Origin: Platerodrilus igneus
Lineage: Eukaryota; Arthropoda; Insecta; Coleoptera; Lycidae
Direction: 5' to 3'
Length of the DNA stretch: 64,000 nt
Assembly (NCBI GenBank): GCA_036346225.1
Contig: JARFIW010000884.1
Location: forward strand, 5,628,501-5,692,500
In this document: positions 57,282-64,000 of the stretch, piece after piece
Position numbering within the stretch: position 1 is the first letter of the stretch
Layout of the letters: every line of letters starts with the position of its first letter
The notes under the pieces: model-generated
Told to the model about the DNA's origin: nothing
Seen by the model: only the letters and a program-made list of their open reading frames with translations
Database searches by the model: none
Translations under genes and position numbers: made by a program

Positions 57282-59645
57282 TTGAATAATTCTAGCTTGT
57301 GTCAGCGTCATCGAGAACAATCGAAATGTATAAAAATTTGCGGGCATAGTTATTGCAAGGCAGTTGTAATTGCAGTTTTAAACACGATGTTGATGTTGGT
57401 TCTGAAATTAAGTTCTAATGTAGAGATTCTACTACGATATGCTTTAATTTAAAGCTTTAAAAGATGTGATATAAATTTCTGTGTACTGTCGATATAATTT
57501 AGTGTTGATATAAATTATTCTAGTAATGATATAAATTAATATAAATTAGTCATGGTGTTTCGATAATAAGTAATTAAGAAGATCGTAATCGTAGTGTTAA
57601 GAAGATAATACTTGATCTTAGATAATGTGTGTAAAAGAAAGATGTTTTTGAATGTACTAAGGTTCATAAATGTTTTGGAGATTTCTTTGTTTCATTTCAT
57701 TTTCTTTAGGTTCAAAGCATATTTGTTGCTGAGGTAGCCAAAGAGGAAAAGAGCAACATAATTTTCTATTAACCAAGCAACCATTGCATCCTTATATTGG
57801 TCAGGGCGGCTGTGCCCGAATATTCACAGCAATTATATATATTGATAAATCGCCGCATCCAAAAAGCAACTTTTTGATTATTGATAATTATTCAGTCTTA
57901 TAGCTTTATCATTTGTTACATCCTCAAATTAGCACTGCATATATGGATAAAAAAACCGAAATAACATCAAAAGATGTGTTCCATTACTTTTAATTTATTC
58001 ATTGCCGCTGCCAGTTTAAAGTTGGCAATTACTATTATATTAAATAAAAAGAGCTATTGAAAAACTTCTTATCTTAAACGCATGAACCTGTCTTTTTTCC
58101 ACAATTCTGCTTCGCTTTTTACTTTGGCAGTAGCAACACGATGCCGATTCACAATCATTTTAAGCTATTTTTCAATTCGGTATTTTTAGTCAAACTAAAT
58201 CCTATTTCGATTTACCTGGTAATTAGACAAAAAATGTTTTCCAGAGGAGGTCACAATCACAAATAAGAGCTTCCAAAATTTTCATATATTGGAAATACTG
58301 GTGTAGTAAAATCTGAAATGTTTTGGTTCGTTGTAGTACTTAACAAAAGCATTGAAGCATTAGTTGAAATTATGCAGTGGAAAAGCTCCAACTGTTGGTT
58401 ACAAGTCAAGCAACATTTTGGTTTTTATGATACTGCAGTTGAAATATTACAGCCCGTTGGGCATTTATTACTGTAAATGTTGGCTTTAGTATAACCAGCG
58501 TGGCGACTGGAAAACGAAAGCGCAACATTATACACACGTGGCTTAAATTAGTTAAGTTTACCCCTTACAGTTCTGAATAATTTATGCCAACTGTCATCCA
58601 CAACAGCATACAATGCGACGGAGCCGCAGTAAAGCAACCTGTCTGAAATTACTCCCTGCTACTTAAATAATTAGAGTAGTAAAACCAAATTACTGAAGTA
58701 GTAGTTTAAACTGCAACTGATACTCCTGGCGTTAAATGAAGTTAGTATTTGATAGCCTGAAACTAAAATTACGACTACTGAAAGATGCAATCAAAATACA
58801 AACAGTTGTTAGCACAAGAAGATAGTGTTAGCTTGGAGCTTTTAACAACGGTTCATGATCTGACAAAGTTAGTGAACTAAGTTAATATGTGACGTACTTT
58901 AAAGTGATTAACAGATGGGTTGTAGCGTAAATGGAGCATGGAGGATGTGGTTTGGTTACTAAAGACGTCTCCGACCACCGAGCATTCTGGCCCCTAAAGG
59001 TCTCAGTAGCGCCTTTAGACCCTGTAAATTCTATAGAATGTGGAATTTCTACTGCAGAGCTTTATGCCAGAGCATAAAACGCGATCCCTTCTTACATACC
59101 AGCGCAGATATTTAATATTTTGCGTGTGGAACGTGCCTGGTTTATACAAATGAGCAGTCTGCGGCTTTGTCTGATAATGCCAGAAATGCTTTTACGGATT
59201 TAAATTCGTTATGCATCGAAGAGGCACTTAGAATGCAAACCTGCGAATACAAAAACTCTTGCGCCGAGGCATTATTATCATTACTGCTCATTCCTCGCTT
59301 TAGTATCTATAAACTATATTGAACGCTCTTCTAAAAGACATTATGCAAAAGTATAGTCAATTGAGATTAGAGTGGAATATTTTTAAGGTTTTCACTTCAT
59401 TCTAAATATACTTCTTTTTATATTTATCAATAATCTTTTTATTTAACTAAAAAAGTTTATGACACCGCAATTAATAAATAAAAAGCACTGTACAGCCTCA
59501 CCAGATAATGATATAGAATTTGAATAGGAATTGGGATAGAAAGAAAGGTATGACCTGGAAGTTTTATTAAGAGATGCATGAAACAGAGATTAGCGTGATG
59601 ACTTTTCCAAAATAAGCAAAGTGTTCGTAAGAGAACTACCCTGAG
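57282..59645. other. AT-rich spacer, nothing recognised
   Basis: A stretch at about 58940-59320 is less AT-rich and has a short open read, but no family is recognisable. The open frame 59457-59717 (minus) is opposite to the next element and probably meaningless. Confidence 0.4.
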
Positions 59646-60115
59646 ATGTTTCTTAGTACTGTCAATCTTATTTTTAACAACATATATTTTGTATTTCAAA
59701 CGATGATTTATATACAACTCTTTGGTACTTCAATGGGCTCTCCTTTATCACCAATCCTAGTTGAGATTGTCATGAACTTGTTGTTAGACACAGTCATTTT
59801 GAATCTTCCATATAAAATGGTATTCATAGTTAAATATGTAGTAACATTATTTGCTCAGTACCATACAATCATGTAGAAATTACTCTCCAACACTTCAACA
59901 ACTTCAACGAAACACTTTAAATTCAGTGTAGAAAAAGAAAAAATAAACAAATCCCCTTTCTCCATACAGATTTTATTTTCGATTATTACAGAAACCAACT
60001 AATTCAAGCAGATACATCAACTACCATTCTAGTCATTCATTCATGCACAAAACTAACTCTCTATTAGCATTAAAGCAACGCATAACAAACATCAGTAATC
60101 CAATACTTAACGAAT
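59646..60115 (+). pseudogene. Penelope-like reverse transcriptase fragment
   Basis: STVNLIFNNIYFVFQTMIYI, LFGTSMGSPLSPILVEIV (motif B) and VFIVKYV, where motif C (FVDD) should follow but is broken. Further on NYHSSHSF-like and LLALKQRI-like stretches match the end of the RT at 56.2 kb in another frame. It is related to, but clearly diverged from, the 55-56-kb element. Both ends are missing, including the endonuclease. Confidence 0.8.
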
Positions 60116-60635
60116 AATTTTGCCTGGCATGGGGAAAGTAATTCCAGAATAGGGAACACAAGTCAATAGAAATTGTTGGTTATTTTGCAAAAAGAAAAGT
60201 CCGTGACCGGTTTCGCTGTTCTGGCAGCTCATCAAAGAGACGCATCTCTTTTTGCAAAACAACCAAGTTCTGGAATTATACACAAATCAAGATGTATTTA
60301 TAATATAAAATGTTTCTTATGCGCCCTCTATCCTCGAATACAAACAACTAACTATCGATGACTGTTTCCAGTCTCCGACATGATACTATAGATGGCATTA
60401 CCAGACAAAATTTGTAATAGTGAGTCAAAAGACAATATGAAAAAAGACAAACCAATGACCTGTTACCTACTTAACACTGGCGGATCTTCTAAAAAGATAC
60501 TGCACCCAGTGCTAAACGAGGAAGTTGGTCGACGGAAACCAATACGTTTCCAATTAAATATTAATGAATAATTTTGCCTGGCATGAGGAAAGTAATTCGA
60601 GAATAGGGAACGAAAATCAATATAAATTGTTGTTT
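60113..60635. repeat. Direct repeat pair of about 68 bp enclosing the hammerhead
   Basis: GAATAATTTTGCCTGGCATG at 60113-60132 (repeat to about 60180) recurs at 60567-60586 (to about 60635), both continuing GGAAAGTAATTC-AGAATAGGGAAC and CAAT..AAATTGTTG. The 385 bp between contain the hammerhead candidate. It could be a local duplication or sequence flanking an insertion. Confidence 0.65.
60199..60241 (-). ncRNA. Hammerhead ribozyme candidate with extended outer stem
   Basis: Minus strand. Stem I is GUCUCU/ACGGAC with one C-C mismatch and one wobble. The core is UUGAUGA (one change from CUGAUGA), stem II is a perfect GCUG/CAGC with a 6-nt loop, then GAAA, a minimal stem III (A-U, C-G, 2-nt loop) and GUC before the 3' strand of stem I. 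Outside it lies an 18-bp inverted repeat with one mismatch (60178-60195 and 60247-60264) that would extend stem I beyond a small internal loop. The first core base is normally C, so activity is uncertain. It lies 85 bp from the Penelope RT fragment. Confidence 0.65.
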
Positions 60636-60715
60636 ACAATAATCATCAGGTTTAAGTACAATTACTTTTTAATCCTTAGGTTTTTCATCTTGGAACTGGT
60701 ATATTTCAATCATTT
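60628..60715 (-). mobile_element. RTE-type LINE 3'-terminal fragment
   Basis: TTACAATAATCATCAGGTTT, a TACTTTTT-TCCTTAGGTTTT run and CATCTTGGAACTGG match the 3' ends at 12735-12800 and 13080-13145. Only the last 80 or so bases are present. Confidence 0.5.
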
Positions 60716-61029
60716 GTTACAAATTCCGCAAACAATCCTGTAAATCGGGTTAAAAACCGCATAAAACCAGCAAATAAATTCAGGAAAATTCTGTAGTGTG
60801 CGTGTAATAAAATAACAATTTAAAAACCAAAATCTATGACCTTTTTGAATTAAGCAAATAGCTTAAAAATAAAAAAATTTGCGTTTATTATTTAAAAATA
60901 TTCCATATTTTAGGTACACGCGTCCTTAAACGCTCATAAAGTTGAGTTTTTAGTGCAACTGAAGTTCGTACCAGGCACCGAGTAAATAAGTGATAAGTGC
61001 ATTAGCGGTACCGCATAACGCGTGTTTAA

Positions 61030-61496
61030 TTTGTTTGTTTGTCCATTTAAATTTAAAGTCGAGTATTTTATAAATTTGATTTTTAGAAGTAATTAGCTTT
61101 TTTAAATTTAAAATTTGGTTTGGCACTTTAAAATTTAAATAAATAAATACAGTTTGGTTTACCGTACATTTTGAATCGTGGAATTTTTACTGGGGTAGCA
61201 ATTTTATTTTGTCCTGGTTGTTATTTTGAAGTTTAGTGTTTATTTTATTTTTGTTAAATTTGAAATTTTATTTGGTGGTTTGAAATTTAAATAAATAAAT
61301 ACAGGGTTTTACAGTTCATCTGTAACCGAAGTATTTTTATTGGACCAACGTTGTGTTTGGCAGTCGCTGATATTTCTGACGTTTAGAGGTTCATTTTATC
61401 TTTGCGTTCTTTTAGCGTCGTAACGGTCAGGTCGTTTTTTGAGTTGCGTTGAGTTGTGTTTCGTTTGTTGTCCTTTTGTCGTTAGCTTTGCAAGTA
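61030..61496 (+). promoter_or_regulatory. 5'UTR of an R1-clade LINE with tandem monomers
   Basis: Two units of about 151 bp precede ORF1. The word AATTTAAATAAATAAATACA occurs at 61132 and 61283, each followed by GTTT.AC-GT-CAT...AA.CG..G-ATTTTTA-TGG and ending TGA-GTTTAG..TT-ATTTTAT. A partial earlier unit may start near 61040. Tandem 5' monomers commonly act as internal promoters of LINEs. Promoter function here is inferred from position. Confidence 0.5.
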
Positions 61497-62797
61497 TGGT
61501 GATCCACCGAGACGAGAAGCCGTTGCCGAAGAAGAAGAGGGGAGATCGGTCAGAGTCAGTTAGGTAGGAGTCTGCTAGGCTGAGGGCGCTGTTGGGGGAA
61601 AAAAGCTGAAGGTCGTCCTGAAAGATGTACTGATAGAGGTTCAGGAGGAGGTTGAGGAGTCGCAGAAAGAGCCTGTATCTGCGGCGGTCGCGTCGGGGGA
61701 GTCGGGGCCTCCTGCGGTGATTGCGGCGTCGGAATTACCCTCAACTTTGAGCACCCAACGCAAGATGTCGACTAGTAGCAACGGTAGCGTTACCGTTAGC
61801 GACCTCGATGAGCTGGAGTTTATGGCGAGGAAGGCGCACGCGGTCATCTGCGGGAAGGTGCTGACGACCTCCACCACAATCATTGTAGAAGATAGGAAAG
61901 TGATTCGGCACATCGTGGATGATATCCGCGACGTGACGAATCAGCTTATAGGTATGGTCAGGGCGCTTCGACTTTGTCTAGATAATTCGGCGAGAGCTAG
62001 TGTTGTCGGGGGAAGTCCAGCGGAAGCTTTGGTTGTTTCAAGTATCCAGGGTATGCAGAGTCAGGGAGTGTCGGTGCCGCGCGCTTCCTATGCAGCGACT
62101 TGCAACAAGCGTTAGGCCTGCGTTTGCCGTTAGGGTTGAAGAAAAGCCGGGCCAAAAAGACGATTTAATAACGACCCTAAACAAGAAGGTTGATCCAGCA
62201 TGTGATGGTTTTGATATTGTCGAAGCTCGAAGGACGCGTAAAGGCAGTGTGGTGGTCGAGTGTGCTGGATGAGAAGACGCCAAGAAATTGCAGTCAAAGG
62301 TCGGCGGGCACTGCAAAGAGCTCGTAGCGAAGACGATCGAGAAGGAGCATCCACAGGTCGTTCTCCCGGCGATGAAGGCTGAAGAGCTTGTGCGGTTCAT
62401 TGAGAACTAGAATCCCCGTTTCGACAATTTGAAACTTGAAGACCACCTGAGAGAGAAGTTCAGGTTTGGCGGAAAGAGTCCTAGGGATCCTTTCGCCAAC
62501 GTAGTCTTCGAAGTGAACCCCACACTTCGGAAGCGTATACTAGCTAATGCTATCAACCTCAGAGACCACTTCTCGATGACGCAGTGCTACGAATACGGTC
62601 ATAGATCGATGGATTGCAGGGAGAAGGTACAGTGGTGCGGTAACTGTGCCGACACAGAGCATGAATTCAAGAATTGCCGGACGGCAGTCCCCTGCTGTGT
62701 AGTTTGCGCCAGGGTAAACGACAGAACTGGCGGTGGCGCGAAGGTCGATACGCGCCACGACGCCAATTCGAGAAGATTCCCACGATGTTACGGTTGA
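61497..62797 (+). pseudogene. R1-clade LINE ORF1 (Gag-like), with lesions
   Basis: ATG 61497 opens MVIHRDEKPLPKKKRGDR, with a basic nuclear-localisation-like stretch. A stop at 61563 and a shift near 61605 follow, then a long open part to 62113. A further shift near 62105 leads to the conserved C-terminal half, with in-frame stops at about 62270 and 62408. The zinc knuckles are CYEYGHRSMDC (second cysteine replaced by Y), CGNCADTEHEFKNC (intact C-X2-C-X4-H-X4-C) and CCVVCARV...H...C. ORF1 proteins of this type bind element RNA. The length of about 430 codons is normal. Codons are clearly GC-richer than the surroundings. Confidence 0.85.
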
Positions 62798-62824
62798 AGA
62801 ACGCAATCACACCTAACATCGATT

Positions 62825-64000
62825 ATGGACTGTGAAGATAATCGAAATTCTATAAGAAACAAGAAGATTAAATTCGCGCAACTAAATCTCAAGAAATGTA
62901 AAGCAACAAATAACTTGGTAAAGTTATTTGTCGAAAAAAATATCGAATCGGGCTTATTATACAGGAACCGCACCTGTATAGTCATAAAATAACAGGTTTT
63001 GGGAGAGAGGCTACCGTCGTAAACACGGATAGCGAACGACCGCGCAGCGGAATAATAATAAATAATGGCACGTGTGCCGGGATACTATTAAATAATTTGT
63101 CGAGCGAGTTTATAACCACCGTGGAAATAAAAACAGGGCCAACACGTTCTACATGATAAGCGCGTACCTTCCGCCAGTCGACTCCCGGCGTGGAAATCCT
63201 CAAATCGAGGATTTAATTAATCAAATAGAAGGCATCTTTCGAAAAATTGGTAGGAATAAAAAACTAATAATCGGGGGAGATTTTAATGCCAAGTCGCCAC
63301 TATGGGGTAGCTCCATCAAAGACGATAGGGGCTCACAGGTTGCCGATCTTCTGACGGAATGGGATCTTAGTGTGATAAACACTAATGATTCACCTACGTT
63401 TGAGTGGCATAGAGGCTGCATGAGATAACGCTCTCTGAGCATAAATTAATTACTGGGATATTGATGACAAGAAAAGCGCAAACGAGCAATTAATTATCTT
63501 TCCGCGGTTCTGTAATAAAAAAGCAAATTGGGAGCGATTTAAACAAAAATTTGACGAAAGCATCCCTGCGCTCGAAAACAAGCTACTTAACTGCCGAGAG
63601 GCCGTTCAAATAGTAACACTCCTGGAAAAATTAAACGACGCGGTGGTAGATGCGTCGCCGTACTCCATGCCTTACATGTGATTTTCCAATGCTCCACCCT
63701 AAGGTACTATATTGGCCAGGAAGCGAGTTGTTTTTACCTGGAAAATTTGGAATTTTGCCGAACCCTTGCTGTTCCAAGCAAGGTAGGGATCTTTGACGTG
63801 CGTGACAACACTCACACACGGGACCTCCATTTTACCTCTCATCCGAACGAGGGTGTATTTTGTTAAAAATGCTCGTCTAACATTTTTCAAGCGGACCGTA
63901 TCGGGATTCGAACCCGGGAGCTCGGGCGTAGTAGTCGCACACATACCAACTACGCCACGAAACCGTTTGTACTCCATGCCGCGGAAGAAATCACAGCGTA
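62825..64000 (+). pseudogene. R1-clade LINE ORF2, endonuclease part, interrupted by a SINE
   Basis: ATG 62825 leads into KIKFAQLNLKKCKATNNLVK, the usual start of the apurinic-type endonuclease of R1/Jockey LINEs. One shift occurs before 63153, from where MISAYLPPVDSRRGNP and KLIIGGDFNAKSPLWGS (catalytic GDFN) and VINTNDSPTFEWHRG follow. The block that normally contains the next catalytic D (S.IDLTL.S) is deleted at about 63420, and EHKLI continues in a new frame. The frame then runs open to SPYSMP at 63671, where a SINE is inserted. After the SINE it resumes (PRKKSQR) to the window edge. The RT lies beyond the window. Confidence 0.8.
63672..63968 (-). mobile_element. SINE family A, copy 3, with 12-bp target duplication
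   Basis: Flanked by perfect GTACTCCATGCC duplications (63660-63671 and 63969-63980), so both ends are exact and the element is 297 bp. The minus strand starts with CGGTTTCGTGGCGTAGTTGG (box A-like) and GGTTCGAATCC (canonical box B), a tRNA-like head. The body shared with the 9.3- and 10.2-kb copies follows, and then a short AAAATCACATGTAA end. Duplication and intact promoter boxes make it the youngest SINE here. It interrupts an R1-type ORF2. Confidence 0.9.

Noticed and set aside
61556..61744. Proline-rich frames on the minus strand in the R1 ORF1 region, and similar frames at 62038-62400
   Set aside because: Shadows of the GC-richer ORF1 on the plus strand.
63880..63968. Functional tRNA gene on the minus strand
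   Set aside because: Good box A and box B but no complete cloverleaf. It is the head of a SINE with target duplications.
1..64000. CRISPR arrays, bacterial operons, ribosome-binding sites, riboswitches
   Set aside because: No regularly spaced short repeats and no prokaryotic gene organisation. All coding remnants are eukaryotic mobile elements.

Overview
The window is AT-rich nuclear DNA from an arthropod, most likely an insect. The evidence is the element content: RTE, R1/Jockey-like and Penelope-like retroelements, mariner/Tc1 transposons, tRNA-derived SINEs, long (AT)n arrays and TTAGG-like motifs. I found no intact host gene, rRNA operon, CRISPR array or prokaryotic-style operon. Nearly everything that can be named is a mobile element at some stage of decay, separated by AT-rich sequence in which I recognise nothing.

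Layout. About 4.3-7.4 kb: a degenerate full-length RTE-type LINE (+). 8.6-10.4 kb: a Jockey/R1-like RT fragment and two SINE copies (family A). 12.0-13.6 kb: stacked RTE 3' ends (-) joined to a Tc1-like DNA-binding fragment. 14.5-15.7 kb: a dead mariner with TA target duplication. 20.0-26.8 kb: a SINE (family B), a decayed CXC-domain gene, a palindromic Penelope-like element (PLE), a second foldback and a truncated second copy of the locus that carries a well-formed hammerhead ribozyme. 29.3-29.9 kb: an internally deleted LTR retrotransposon with Gag zinc knuckles, protease and primer-binding site. 31.3-31.6 kb: a foldback MITE. 31.7-34.6 kb: diverged repeats of unknown nature. 35.6-36.2 kb: a Tc1-like pseudogene.

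37.7-39.2 kb: a DD41D (rosa-like) mariner with perfect 33-bp inverted repeats. Its right repeat contains one breakpoint of a 5.1-kb tandem duplication (39141-44236 and 44237-49308). Each unit holds an RTE fragment (-), the C-terminus and 3'UTR hairpin array of an R1/I-type element (+), a (CT)n tract, an (AT)n array and an LTR/primer-binding-site remnant. 50.7-52.4 kb: a MITE and a cluster of family-B SINEs in inverted arrangement. 52.4-54.5 kb: LTR-like sequence. 54.5-57.2 kb: an almost intact PLE reverse transcriptase bracketed by 635-bp inverted arms. 59.6-60.3 kb: another PLE RT fragment with a second hammerhead candidate. 61.0 kb to the end: an R1-clade LINE with tandem 5'UTR monomers, ORF1 with zinc knuckles and an ORF2 endonuclease, interrupted by a family-A SINE with a clean 12-bp target duplication.

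The recurring theme is foldback Penelope-type modules seated in (AT)n arrays and accompanied by hammerhead ribozyme motifs. Copies of the same repeat often differ by single-base and homopolymer indels, so some frameshifts may be consensus errors from long-read sequencing rather than real lesions.
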